Shown here in pieces: positions 8,301 to 16,363 of a stretch of DNA of 64,000 nucleotides. The stretch covers positions 124,001 through 188,000 of the forward strand of contig NZ_JOFJ01000015.1 of NCBI RefSeq assembly GCF_000718255.1, in the 5' to 3' direction. The stretch comes from Spirillospora albida. GTDB lineage: Bacteria > Actinomycetota > Actinomycetes > Streptosporangiales > Streptosporangiaceae. The notes beneath the pieces are model-generated. The model ran no database searches. It had not been told where the DNA came from and saw only the letters and a program-made list of their open reading frames with translations. Each line of letters opens with the position of its first letter. Positions within the stretch are counted from its first letter, which is position 1. Position numbers and translations under genes: made by a program.

Positions 8301-8343
8301 CACCCGCCGCGGTGGTCGATCACCTGCCGCGGCGGTCGATCAC
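8301..8343. repeat. 20-bp direct repeat, two copies
   Basis: Units 8301-8320 and 8321-8340 begin CACC and end GGTCGAT and differ at two bases. They cover the 3' end of the minus-strand membrane-protein gene and its downstream flank in a convergent intergenic region. Confidence 0.55.
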
Positions 8344-8976
8344 CGGGACGGCCCGGTGCCGCCGGGCGCGCTTGACGATCTGCGGGAGTGTCGCGTCCCA
8401 GCCGGGCCCGACCGCGAAGCACCACGGGACGGCCGCGGCGGTCGCCGGGACGTCCCGCATCGTGAGCGTCACCAGCGCCGGTCGCTCCGCCGTCCGCGCC
8501 ATCTCGGCCAGCTCGGCGGTCGGGAGGAAGACCACGTAGTCCAGCTCGCCCCGGCGACCGCCCGGCACGCCGCGCCGCAGCGCCGCGATCGCGGCGACGT
8601 CGTCCCACGGGAGCGTCCGCGCCCTCCGGAGCGGAACCGGCCAGCGGGGCGGACGGCGCACGCCGTCGGCGGAGAACTCCAGCACCGGACGCCGCGCGAC
8701 GACGCCTCCCGCCGCCATGAGCAGGCCCGCGCCGAACAGCGCGAGCCCGGCGACGCCGAGCAGCGTGAACGCCACGCCGCCGACGTCCGCGCCGCCCATC
8801 ACGCCGCCCGACACGAACGCCGCCGACGCCGCGAACAGGATCAGCAGCGCGATGATCTGCCCGGCCGCCCGCCACGTGATCCGGTCGCGGACGGCGAACG
8901 CGTCCGGCTCGGCGGTCCCCGTACCGGTGGTGTCGGAACCGGGGGTCTCGGAGCCGGGACGGGGCGGGCCGGACAC
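8320..8976 (-). CDS. Conserved membrane protein with two TM helices and PH-like tail
   Basis: I do not recognise a named family. The 218-residue protein has a short proline/glycine/threonine-rich N-terminus, two transmembrane segments (IIALLILFAASAAFVSGGV and a second at about residues 65-90), then a soluble region with VLEFSADGVRRP and LPWDDVAAIAALRRG. This tandem is what small bacterial PH-like domain proteins show. GTG at 8976 lies 2 nt past the stop of the O-methyltransferase gene; a GTG at 9000 is an alternative. Probably read as the second gene of that transcript. Function unknown. Confidence 0.6.
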   Translation of the reverse strand: MSGPPRPGSETPGSDTTGTGTAEPDAFAVRDRITWRAAGQIIALLILFAASAAFVSGGVMGGADVGGVAFTLLGVAGLALFGAGLLMAAGGVVARRPVLEFSADGVRRPPRWPVPLRRARTLPWDDVAAIAALRRGVPGGRRGELDYVVFLPTAELAEMARTAERPALVTLTMRDVPATAAAVPWCFAVGPGWDATLPQIVKRARRHRAVPVIDRRGR

Positions 8977-8978
8977 GG

Positions 8979-9611
8979 TCAGGCCGTCCGCACGGCGCAC
9001 AGCAGGCCGTCGCCCACGGGAAGCAGCAGCGGGACGAGCCGCTCGTCGTCACGGACCATCCGGTGCACCTCGCGGATCGCCTCGGTGTCGGGGTCGCGCC
9101 GGTCGGGGTCGGCGACCCGGTCGTGCCACAGCGCGTTGTCGAACGCGACGACGCCGCCGGGGCGCAGCAGCCGCAGCGCGTCCGCCAGGTACTGCGGGTA
9201 CTCCTGCTTCACCGCGTCGCAGAACACCATGTCGTAGGCGCCGTCGGTGAGCCGGGGCAGCACCTCCAGCGCCGGCCCGATGATCATCCGGGTGCGGGTG
9301 CCGCCGAGGCCCGCCTCGCGGTACGCCTGCTTCGCCAGCCGCTGGTGCTCGGGCTCGATGTCGACGCTGGTGAGCACCGCGTCCTTCGCCATGCCGCGGA
9401 GCATCCAGATGCCGGACACCCCGCAGCCGGTGCCGACCTCGACGACCGTCCGGGCGCCGATCAGGGTAGCGAGGAAGCGCAGCGCGGCCCCGCCCGCCGG
9501 GCCGATCGGCACCGCGCCGATCTCCTCCCCGCGCCGCCGCGCGTTCAGCAGCGGCTCGTCTTCGGGGAGGTATTCCTCCACGTAGGCCGCGGTGGCCTGA
9601 ATGGCGTCGAT
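8979..9611 (-). CDS. SAM-dependent O-methyltransferase (class I), probable ATC start
   Basis: This is a catechol-O-methyltransferase-like enzyme (Rv1220c group) divergent from sigE. The SAM site is VVEVGTGCGVSGIWML, followed by SVDIEPEHQRLAKQ and MVFCDAVKQEYPQYL (metal/SAM acidic residue). The first canonical start, GTG at 9581, would cut into conserved ATAAYVEEYLPEDEPLL and has no ribosome site. Upstream, before an in-frame stop, there is no ATG, GTG or TTG, but an ATC (9609-9611) is preceded at 5 nt by a perfect GAGGAGG. I therefore place the start there (210 residues). Substrate unknown. Confidence 0.78.
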   Translation of the reverse strand: MDAIQATAAYVEEYLPEDEPLLNARRRGEEIGAVPIGPAGGAALRFLATLIGARTVVEVGTGCGVSGIWMLRGMAKDAVLTSVDIEPEHQRLAKQAYREAGLGGTRTRMIIGPALEVLPRLTDGAYDMVFCDAVKQEYPQYLADALRLLRPGGVVAFDNALWHDRVADPDRRDPDTEAIREVHRMVRDDERLVPLLLPVGDGLLCAVRTA

Positions 9612-9670
9612 GGCTGCCTCCTCGCGGGACCCCCGCCTGGCTCATGCTGGAAAGACCATATCGCTGACGG

Positions 9671-9696
9671 GGAACCAACTCGCGTCCCAGCGCGTT
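9671..9696 (+). promoter_or_regulatory. SigE-type ECF promoter upstream of sigE
   Basis: GGAACC (9671-9676) and CGTT (9693-9696) are separated by 16 nt. This is the GGAAC-N16/17-CGTT pattern recognised by SigE-group ECF sigma factors, so sigE is probably autoregulated. The leader to the ATG at 9826 would be about 120 nt. Confidence 0.65.
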
Positions 9697-9825
9697 CTAA
9701 AGGACGTCGAACACGTCGGTCCTCAACCGCCCCAGCCCAGGCGTGACCGTGCCAGTACGGGACGTGCCGTACGGCGAGTTCCAGGGCGCCCGCCTTGGTC
9801 CAGCAGAGAGGAACAGCCCGGCACC

Positions 9826-10488
9826 ATGGGAGTCGCAGCACTGAGTCTCAGAGGGGCTGCGGGGGCCGACGCGCGCGCGAACGCACCCGAGGCCGAATGG
9901 GCACCGCCGTCGTGGGACGAGGTGGTCCGGGAGCATTCCACCCGCGTCTACCGGCTCGCCTACCGCCTGACCGGAAACCAGCACGACGCGGAGGACCTCA
10001 CCCAGGAGGTCTTCGTCCGCGTGTTCCGCTCCCTGGCGAACTACACGCCGGGGACGTTCGAGGGCTGGCTGCACCGCATCACCACCAACCTGTTCCTCGA
10101 CATGGCGCGGCGCCGCCAGCGCATCCGCTTCGAGGGGCTCGCCGACGACGCCGCCGAACGCCTCCAGGGCCGCGAGCCGACCCCGGCGCAGGCGTTCGAC
10201 GACACCAACTTCGACGCCGACGTCCAGGCTGCCCTGGACGCGCTGCCGCCCGAGTACCGCGCCGCCGTCGTGCTGTGCGACATCGAGGGCCTGTCGTACG
10301 AGGAGATCTCCGCGACGCTCGGGGTGAAGCTCGGCACCGTCCGCAGCCGGATCCACCGCGGACGCGCCCAGCTGCGCACCGCGCTGGAGCACCGCGCGCC
10401 GACCCGCCGCCGCCCCGGTACGCGCAACGGTTTCCGGGCGGCGGACAATGGACATGCCCGGCCCGCGCCGGAAGCCGCTCCGAGCTGA
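9826..10488 (+). CDS. sigE: ECF RNA polymerase sigma factor SigE
   Basis: This 220-residue extracytoplasmic-function sigma factor has region 2 (YRLAYRLTGNQHDAEDLTQEVFVRVFRSL, continuing to FEGWLHRITTNLFLDMARRR) and region 4 (LPPEYRAAVVLCDIEGLSYEEIS, then LGVKLGTVRSRIHRGRAQLR). It directs polymerase to envelope-stress genes. The following anti-sigma factor, RseB-like protein, HtrA and TatB reproduce the mycobacterial sigE-rseA-htrA-tatB order, which identifies it as SigE and not another ECF factor. The ATG at 9826 follows AGAGAGG at 13 nt. A SigE-type promoter precedes it, pointing to positive autoregulation. Confidence 0.92.
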   Translation: MGVAALSLRGAAGADARANAPEAEWAPPSWDEVVREHSTRVYRLAYRLTGNQHDAEDLTQEVFVRVFRSLANYTPGTFEGWLHRITTNLFLDMARRRQRIRFEGLADDAAERLQGREPTPAQAFDDTNFDADVQAALDALPPEYRAAVVLCDIEGLSYEEISATLGVKLGTVRSRIHRGRAQLRTALEHRAPTRRRPGTRNGFRAADNGHARPAPEAAPS

Positions 10489-10550
10489 GCGGGACCGAGC
10501 GGAGCCGGGCCGAGTAGAGCAGGACCGAGCGAAGCAGGACTGAGCTGACC
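10482..10550. repeat. 15-bp tandem repeat, 4.6 imperfect copies
   Basis: Units start at 10482, 10497, 10512, 10527 and 10542, each beginning GAG and ending GGACC or a close variant, for example GAGCTGAGCGGGACC. The array contains the sigE stop codon and fills the sigE/anti-sigma gap. Confidence 0.75.
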
Positions 10551-10601
10551 GCGCGGGCGCAGGGACCCCGCGTGACCGGAACGGATGGACGAGGGAGCCG
10601 C

Positions 10602-11402
10602 GTGAGTTGTCTGGGGGAGCGTCTGACCGCTCTGGTCGACGGTGAGCTGGGACACGAGGAGCGCGACCGCGTGCTCGCCCATCTCGCGGGCTGCGCCCAG
10701 TGCCGGGCCGAGGCCGACGAGCTCCGGCGGCTGAAGGGCCGCCTCCGCGGCCTCGGCGCCTCCGCCCCCGGCGGCGAGGAGCGCCCGTCCGCCGACTTCA
10801 TGTCCCGCCTCCTGGCCGTCGGCGCGGACGACCTTCGCGACCCGGCCTCTTCCGACCCCGCCGCCGTCGACGCCGCCCGCTTGGATGCCGCCGGTCTCGA
10901 CCCGGCCTCCTTCGACCTCGGCGCGGACGATCGCCGCGCGTCCGCTCCCCGCGGCGCCGGCCGGGACCCCTCCGGGCCCGGCGCGGGCGATCCGGGAGCC
11001 GCCGGGGTGACGCGGCCCGATCTCGTCGTGCCGAATCCCGTTCCCATGCCGTCCGCCGTGTCCCACTCGCGCCCGGTGCGGTCCGGCCGCCCCGCGCGCA
11101 CGTCCCCGGTGGGGCGTCCGCGCACCCACCGTCCGGCGGCCCGCCCGGCCGCGGCCGGCGGGCTCGCGCAGCACCGTCCGCGGTCCCGCTACCTCGTCGC
11201 CGGCGCCGCCTCCCTGCTCATCGGGCTGGGCGCCGCCTCCTACAGCGCGGGCGGCCGGGAGGAGGCGCCCGCCGTCACGCCCGCCTTCGACCGGTTCGCG
11301 ATCGAGCACGCCCTCACGACCGGGGACGCGCCGCTCACCGACCCGCTGACCGACCCCCTGACCGACCCGGCCGCGCGGCTGCACGCCTCCACGGGGCCGT
11401 GA
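10602..11402 (+). CDS. rseA: Zinc-binding anti-sigma factor (RseA-like) with one TM helix
   Basis: The N-terminal anti-sigma domain has the zinc signature His27-x3-Cys31-x2-Cys34 (AHLAGCAQC). A long Pro/Ala/Arg-rich linker of about 150 residues follows, then a transmembrane segment (YLVAGAASLLIGLGAASYSA) and a short outside tail ending in TDPLTDPLTDPA repeats. It should hold SigE inactive at the membrane until stress. GTG at 10602 has GAGGGAG 4 nt upstream; GTG at 10572 is an alternative. At 266 residues it is longer than M. tuberculosis RseA, which I recall as a smaller protein. Its stop overlaps the RseB-like start (GTGA), implying equal expression. Confidence 0.85.
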   Translation: MSCLGERLTALVDGELGHEERDRVLAHLAGCAQCRAEADELRRLKGRLRGLGASAPGGEERPSADFMSRLLAVGADDLRDPASSDPAAVDAARLDAAGLDPASFDLGADDRRASAPRGAGRDPSGPGAGDPGAAGVTRPDLVVPNPVPMPSAVSHSRPVRSGRPARTSPVGRPRTHRPAARPAAAGGLAQHRPRSRYLVAGAASLLIGLGAASYSAGGREEAPAVTPAFDRFAIEHALTTGDAPLTDPLTDPLTDPAARLHASTGP

Positions 11403-12496
11403 CCGGACGCGACCGCCGCCGCGCGCTCCTGGCCTGCGGCCTGGCCGGGCTCCTCGCCCTGGCCGGCGCGCTCGCCGGCGAGCCCGCGCCCGCGCGCCGC
11501 GCGCCGAGCGACCCGGGGGCCGTGGGGCTGCTGCGCGGCGCCGCCGACGCCGCGCGCCGCGTTCCGTACGAGGGCCGCCGCTTCCTCACCACCTGGAACC
11601 GGGGCCGGGCCGTGACGTCGCACGCCGCGGTCGCGCACACGCCGGGCGGCGTGGTCCGGTACGAGGGCGACGCGGGCGCCGGGGCCTACCCCGACAGCGC
11701 CGCGACCGGCGACACCGCCGGGTTCACGGCGGCCACGCTCGCCCTGCTGACCCGCAACTACTCGGTGGTGCGGGCCGGAGACACGGCGATCTGCGGCCGC
11801 CGCGCCCGGGTCGTCGAGGCCCGCCGCGCCGACGGCACCCCGGCCGGGCGGTTCTGGATCGACGCCGACACGGGCCTGATGCTGTACCGGGAGCTGATCG
11901 ACGCGACCGGCCGCAGGGTCGTCGCGTCCGGCTTCACCGAGATCCGCCTCGGCCTCGGCGCGCCCCGGGTCGTGCCCGCCCTCGCCGGCGGGTCCGGGCG
12001 CGGCTCCGGCCGGCTCGACGAGCAGGTCGTCCCGAACTCCGCGACGACCCTGTCGATGTGGCCGGACGAACTGACGGGCGCGGAGGTCGCGGCCATGCGC
12101 GCCGACGGCTGGCCGGTCCCCGACGAGCTGCCCGGCCGGCTCAGCCGCTACGACGCCCGCCGGGGCGCGCGCGGCGCCGTCCACCTCAGCTACTCCGACG
12201 GGCTCGCCGCCGTGTCGGTGTTCGTGCAGCGCGGCGGCCTCGACGAGCGCGCCATGACGGCGGCGGGCGGCTGGCGGCGCACCGAGCGGCGGGGCCGGAC
12301 GGTGTTCCGCCGCGAGTCCCTCGGCCGCTGGGCGGTCGCGGCGGGCGGCGGATACGTCTACACCGTCGTGACGGACGCGCCGCCGAGCACGGCGGTAGCG
12401 GTCGCCGCGGAGCTGTCCCGTGACAGGACGTCGTTCTGGACCCGTGTCACGCGGGGGGCGCGCCGGATAGGCTCGGCGGCCGGTCCTTTCGACTGA
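11399..12496 (+). CDS. RseB/MucB-like periplasm-side sigma-E regulator
   Basis: The 365-residue product has an N-terminal signal peptide (RRRALLACGLAGLLALAGALA) and then the two-part RseB/MucB layout: a lipoprotein-like sensor domain (YEGRRFLTTWNRG, VVRYEGDAGAG, WIDADTGLMLYRELIDATGR, ASGFTEI) and a C-terminal domain (ELPGRLSRYDAR, HLSYSDGLAAVSVFVQRG) related to MucB/RseB domain 2. In E. coli RseB binds the outside part of RseA and protects it from cleavage. It overlaps the anti-sigma gene by 4 nt, which supports that partnership. Mycobacterial sigE loci, as I recall, lack this gene. Confidence 0.82.
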   Translation: MTGRDRRRALLACGLAGLLALAGALAGEPAPARRAPSDPGAVGLLRGAADAARRVPYEGRRFLTTWNRGRAVTSHAAVAHTPGGVVRYEGDAGAGAYPDSAATGDTAGFTAATLALLTRNYSVVRAGDTAICGRRARVVEARRADGTPAGRFWIDADTGLMLYRELIDATGRRVVASGFTEIRLGLGAPRVVPALAGGSGRGSGRLDEQVVPNSATTLSMWPDELTGAEVAAMRADGWPVPDELPGRLSRYDARRGARGAVHLSYSDGLAAVSVFVQRGGLDERAMTAAGGWRRTERRGRTVFRRESLGRWAVAAGGGYVYTVVTDAPPSTAVAVAAELSRDRTSFWTRVTRGARRIGSAAGPFD

Positions 12497-12580
12497 GTCG
12501 GGGTCTTATGCTCGCCACATGCCTTACTGGGCACCATGGGCAGGGATGATGGAGAACCATGCTCGGCAGGAGAGATGGGG

Positions 12581-14488
12581 ATGACGGAAGACAACCGCGG
12601 GGTGGCCGGGGGGCGGCTTGAGGATCAGGACGCCGCGGGGGCCGAACGGGCCGAGCCGGTCGCTCCTCCCGAGACGGTGACCGACCGGGGGCTCCCGGTG
12701 GACGACCCCGCCGAGCCGGCCTCCGGCGGGACATGGAACACCCTCCCGGACGCCGGTGAGCGGGCCGACGGCGAAGCCGCCGCAGGTGAGCCGGGCGCCG
12801 GGTCGTGGAGCACACCGCAGGACGCCGACGAGGCGGCGGAGCGTCCCGGTGGACCGGGGCGCGCCGATGCCGGCCTGGCCGGGCTGGGACTGGCCGACCC
12901 GGGTCCCGGTGACCCGGGTGCGCGCGACGGTGAGGCGTTCCCCGCGGGCGACGACCCCGCCGACCGGGACGCGGGCGACCGGCTGGTCGCCGGGGGGTTC
13001 GCGCCGCCGGACGGGCCGCGCGAGGTGCCCCTCCAGGACGTGTCGCCGCGCGACATGCCCCAGCCGCCGCCTCCCGTGGCGCTGGACAAGCCGCTCCGCG
13101 CGGACGGCCCGGACGACGGGCGGCCCCGCCCCGGATTCGTCCCCCATCACGACGACCCGCGCGCCCACGGCGCCCCGTACGGCTGGCAGGCGCACCACCA
13201 GGGCCCGCCGCCCGGACGCGGCCCGATGGGTCCGCCGCCCGCTCCGATGGGCCCGCCGCAGGCGCCGATGGGCCCGCCGCCCGGCGCCGGCCCGCGTCCC
13301 ATGGGCGCGTTCGGCGGCCCGCCGCCCGGCGGCCCGAACTGGGCGCCCGTGCCCGCGCCGCCCTCGTCCTCCGGCGGCGGCCCCGGGCTGGGGCTGCTCG
13401 CCGCGGTCGCGCTGATCGTGGCGCTGGTCGCCGGCGCCGTCGGCGCCGGGATCGGCGTCATCGCGACCGGCGGTGAGGACGACGGCGGCCCGGTCAGCCT
13501 CGGCGGCGGGACCGAGGGCGACACCAAGGTGCCCGCGCGCCCGCCGGACTCCGTCGCGGGGGTGGCGCGGCGCGTCCTGCCCGGCGTCGTGATGATCAAG
13601 GTGCAGGGCGGCAACGGCGAGGGCGGCGCCGGTACCGGCTTCATCGTCAACGGCGGGTACATCCTCACCAACAACCACGTGGTGGAGGGCGCCGGCGGCA
13701 ACGGCCAGATCCAGATCGTCTTCCACGACAAGAAGACGCTCCCCGCCACGATCAAGGGCACCGACCCCAGCTCGGACGTCGCGGTCCTCAAGCCGGAGGG
13801 CCAGCACTCGCTGCCCGCCCTCCAGGTCGGCGACTCCAGCAAGATCGCCGTCGGCGACCCGGTCATCGCGATCGGTTCCCCGCTCGGCCTGCAGGGATCG
13901 GTGACCACCGGCATCGTCAGCTCGCTGAACCGCGCCGTCCCGACGGGCGGCGAGAACGGCGGCGACGCGTCCGTGCTCAACGCGATCCAGACCGACGCGG
14001 CGATCAACCCCGGCAACTCCGGCGGCCCGCTCGTCGACGGCCAGGGCCGCGTGATCGGCATCAACACCGCGATCGCGACCCTCGGCAGCCGCGGCCTCGG
14101 CGGCGACACTCCGAGCGGCAGCATCGGGCTCGGCTTCGCGATCCCGATCAACCAGGGCAAGCGGGTCGCGGAGGAGATCATCCGGACCGGCTCCGCCCGC
14201 CGCGCCCAGATCGGCATCGGCATGGACCAGACGTTCGCCGGCCCCGGCGTGAAGATCGCCGAGCGTTCACAGAACGGGATCGAACCGATCGTCAAGGGCG
14301 GCCCGGCCGAGCGCGCGGGCCTGAAGCCCGGCGATGTGATCACCAAGCTGGGCGACCACGTGATCGACGGCCCGGCCGACCTCGCCGCGCAGATCCGCAG
14401 CCGCGCCCCCGGCGAGAAGGTCGTGGTGACCTATGTCCGCGGGGGCAGGGAGGCGACGGTCGAGGTCACCCTCGCCGCCGCGAACTGA
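12581..14488 (+). CDS. htrA: HtrA/DegP-like membrane-anchored serine protease with PDZ domain
   Basis: The 635-residue protein has a long acidic then Pro/Met/Gly-rich cytoplasmic region (repeats of MGPPPAP type at about 225-255), one transmembrane helix (LGLLAAVALIVALVAGAVGAG), a trypsin-like protease domain with His366 (NNHVVEG), Asp399 (SSDVAVL) and Ser480 (GNSGGPL), and a C-terminal PDZ domain (GGPAERAGLKPGDVITKLGD). It probably degrades misfolded exported proteins and answers SigE. ATG 12581 is chosen with AGGAG 7 nt upstream; an ATG at 12575 touches the ribosome site. TATGCT at 12508-12513 is a plausible -10 box. It corresponds to Rv1223. Confidence 0.92.
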   Translation: MTEDNRGVAGGRLEDQDAAGAERAEPVAPPETVTDRGLPVDDPAEPASGGTWNTLPDAGERADGEAAAGEPGAGSWSTPQDADEAAERPGGPGRADAGLAGLGLADPGPGDPGARDGEAFPAGDDPADRDAGDRLVAGGFAPPDGPREVPLQDVSPRDMPQPPPPVALDKPLRADGPDDGRPRPGFVPHHDDPRAHGAPYGWQAHHQGPPPGRGPMGPPPAPMGPPQAPMGPPPGAGPRPMGAFGGPPPGGPNWAPVPAPPSSSGGGPGLGLLAAVALIVALVAGAVGAGIGVIATGGEDDGGPVSLGGGTEGDTKVPARPPDSVAGVARRVLPGVVMIKVQGGNGEGGAGTGFIVNGGYILTNNHVVEGAGGNGQIQIVFHDKKTLPATIKGTDPSSDVAVLKPEGQHSLPALQVGDSSKIAVGDPVIAIGSPLGLQGSVTTGIVSSLNRAVPTGGENGGDASVLNAIQTDAAINPGNSGGPLVDGQGRVIGINTAIATLGSRGLGGDTPSGSIGLGFAIPINQGKRVAEEIIRTGSARRAQIGIGMDQTFAGPGVKIAERSQNGIEPIVKGGPAERAGLKPGDVITKLGDHVIDGPADLAAQIRSRAPGEKVVVTYVRGGREATVEVTLAAAN

Positions 14489-14504
14489 CCGCGACGACGC
14501 GGAT

Positions 14505-14538
14505 GCGGGGCCGGGCCGAAATCACGGCCCGGCCCCGC
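14505..14538 (+). terminator. Perfect 14-bp hairpin between htrA and tatB
   Basis: Arms 14505-14518 and 14525-14538 are fully complementary (GCGGGGCCGGGCCG on the left) with a 6-nt loop AAATCA. There is no T-run. It probably attenuates or processes the transcript between htrA and tatB. Confidence 0.6.
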
Positions 14539-14679
14539 GCCGTATCGCCCTCGCATCATGTCGGGAGGGTGAACGGATCATGCGGGACGCGGTCATGCGG
14601 AGCCCGCGCCCGGAACATGGGGATACGCTGTGAGCGTCCGGTCGGCGCGGGCCCCGGGCGCGGCTCTCTGGAGGACGGT

Positions 14680-15030
14680 TTGTTCGACGTCGGACTCGGC
14701 GAGATGGCGGTTCTCGTCGTGCTCGCCCTGGTCATCTTCGGCGACAAGCTGCCCCAGGCCGCCGGGCAGCTGGGCCGGACGCTCCGGCAGCTCCGCACGA
14801 TGGCCAACAGCGCCAAGTCCGACCTCCAGGCGGGCCTCGGCCCGGAGTTCAAGGACTTCGACCTGACCGACCTGAACCCGAAGACCTTCGTCCGCAAGCA
14901 CCTCTTCGAGGACGACGACCCCTACACCGCGAACGGCGACCACTTCCCGGACGAGCCGTCCTACGCGACGGCCCCGGCGGGCGCCCTGGAATCGGGTGAG
15001 CGCCCCCCGTTCGACAGCGAGGCCACCTGA
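14680..15030 (+). CDS. tatB: Sec-independent translocase subunit TatB
   Basis: The 116-residue protein begins FDVGLGEMAVLVVLALVIFG-DKLPQAAGQLG: a short outside N-terminus, one transmembrane helix, the hinge and the amphipathic helix (RTLRQLRTMANSAKSDLQ), then FKDFDLTDLNPKTFVRKHLF and a disordered acidic tail. TatB with TatC binds twin-arginine signals. A TTG start at 14680 follows GGAGGA at 4 nt; upstream codons have no family match. Its place after htrA equals Rv1224. The PhoX-like protein in this window would be one client of the pathway. Confidence 0.87.
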   Translation: MFDVGLGEMAVLVVLALVIFGDKLPQAAGQLGRTLRQLRTMANSAKSDLQAGLGPEFKDFDLTDLNPKTFVRKHLFEDDDPYTANGDHFPDEPSYATAPAGALESGERPPFDSEAT

Positions 15031-15039
15031 TCGAGGCCC

Positions 15040-15083
15040 GTACGGCAGAGGCCCCGTCCGATCGGACGGGGCCTCTGCCGTAC
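15040..15083. terminator. Perfect 22-bp palindromic bidirectional terminator
   Basis: Arms 15040-15061 and 15062-15083 are exact reverse complements, with CCGATCGG at the centre. It lies between the convergent tatB and mrp genes and can form a strong hairpin in either transcript. Confidence 0.85.
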
Positions 15084-15099
15084 TGTCACGCGGTGCCGG

Positions 15100-16239
15100 T
15101 CATCGGCCCTTGGGGGAGATGCCGAGGGACATGCCGGCCAGGCCGCGGCTGCGGCCGCCGAGCGAGTCGGCGATCTTGCGGAGCTCCTTGGCCGCCTCGG
15201 CGTCGGGGTCGGCGAGGACGAGCGGGGTGCCCTCGTCGCCGCCCTCGCGCAGGCGCGGGTCGATCGGGACCTGGCCGAGGAGGGGGACGCGGGTGCCGAG
15301 CGTCTTCGTCAGGGCGTCGGCGACGCTCTGGCCGCCGCCGGAGCCGAAGATGTCCTGGCGCTCGCCGCAGTGCGCGCACGTCAGGTACGACATGTTCTCG
15401 ATCACGCCGACGACCTGCTGGTGGGTCTGGGCGGCGATCGCGCCGGCCCGCTCGGCGACCTCGGCGGCGGCCTGCTGCGGGGTCGTCACGACGAGGATCT
15501 CGGCGGACGGCAGCAGCTGCGCGACGGAGATCGCGATGTCGCCGGTGCCGGGCGGCAGGTCCATCAGCAGGACGTCGAGGTCGCCCCAGTAGACGTCGGC
15601 GAGGAACTGCTGCAGCGCGCGGTGCAGCATCGGCCCGCGCCACACCACCGGCTGGTTCCCGGCGGTGAACATGCCGACGGAGATGACCTTCACGTCGTGC
15701 GCGGACGGCGGCATGATCATGTCCGCGACCTTGGTGGGCGGGTGCTGGACCCCGAGCATGCGGGGCACCGAGTGGCCGTAGATGTCGGCGTCGACGACGC
15801 CGACCTTGCGGCCCTGCGCGGCGAGCGCCGCGGCGAGGTTCACGGTGACCGACGACTTGCCGACGCCGCCCTTGCCGGACGCGACCGCGTACACCTTGGT
15901 CAGCGAGTTCGGCTTGGCGAACGGGATCTCCTTGGCCGGTTCGCCGCCGCGGAGCTTGGTCTGCAGGTCCTTGCGCTGCTCCTCGCTCATCACGTCCAGC
16001 TCCACCTGGACGGACGTCACGCCGTCGAGGCGGGAGACGGCCTCGGTGACGCCCTTGCGCAGGGTGTCCTTCATGGGACACCCGGCCACGGTCAAGTAGA
16101 TGCCGACGCCGACGGTGCCGTCCTCGGCTATGTCGACGTTCTTGACCATGTCGAGCTCGGTGATGGGCTTGCGGATCTCAGGGTCGATCACCGTGGCGAG
16201 GGCCGCGGTCACCTGCTCGGTCGTCAACTGGGTGGGCAT
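15100..16239 (-). CDS. mrp: Mrp/ApbC-family iron-sulfur cluster carrier ATPase
   Basis: The 379-residue cytoplasmic P-loop ATPase moves Fe-S clusters to target apoproteins. It starts with an MIP18/DUF59 domain (ALATVIDPEIRKPITELDMV, GCPMKDTL), then the deviant Walker A motif SGKGGVGKSS (about 121-130), DADIYGHSVPRMLG, DLPPGTGD and the CAHCG pair that bridges a cluster between subunits. The ATG has TACCAT 6 nt upstream on the minus strand, so the mRNA is probably leaderless. It is convergent with tatB across the palindromic terminator and equals Rv1229c. Confidence 0.93.
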   Translation of the reverse strand: MPTQLTTEQVTAALATVIDPEIRKPITELDMVKNVDIAEDGTVGVGIYLTVAGCPMKDTLRKGVTEAVSRLDGVTSVQVELDVMSEEQRKDLQTKLRGGEPAKEIPFAKPNSLTKVYAVASGKGGVGKSSVTVNLAAALAAQGRKVGVVDADIYGHSVPRMLGVQHPPTKVADMIMPPSAHDVKVISVGMFTAGNQPVVWRGPMLHRALQQFLADVYWGDLDVLLMDLPPGTGDIAISVAQLLPSAEILVVTTPQQAAAEVAERAGAIAAQTHQQVVGVIENMSYLTCAHCGERQDIFGSGGGQSVADALTKTLGTRVPLLGQVPIDPRLREGGDEGTPLVLADPDAEAAKELRKIADSLGGRSRGLAGMSLGISPKGR

Positions 16240-16363
16240 GCGTCCATGGTATGGACCGCCGGGCGGTGCCTGCGACCCAGGTTGGGGGAATCACAGGTGC
16301 CGCAGGTCACGGGCGGGGCGCGCGGTCGTCGCGCGGGCGGGTCCGGCGCCGTACGATCGGGGG

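Noticed and set aside
9645..9678. Methyltransferase starting at ATG codons in another frame near 9645-9678, joined by a frameshift
   Set aside because: This would need a frameshift; the correct frame has a strong ribosome site before an ATC, a simpler explanation.
12536..12580. Extended N-terminus of HtrA from 12536
   Set aside because: The ribosome site AGGAG lies downstream of that start and correctly precedes 12581.
13210..13340. Proline/methionine/glycine-rich repeats in HtrA as a separate repeat element
   Set aside because: They are in-frame low-complexity coding sequence of the cytoplasmic region and not an independent element.
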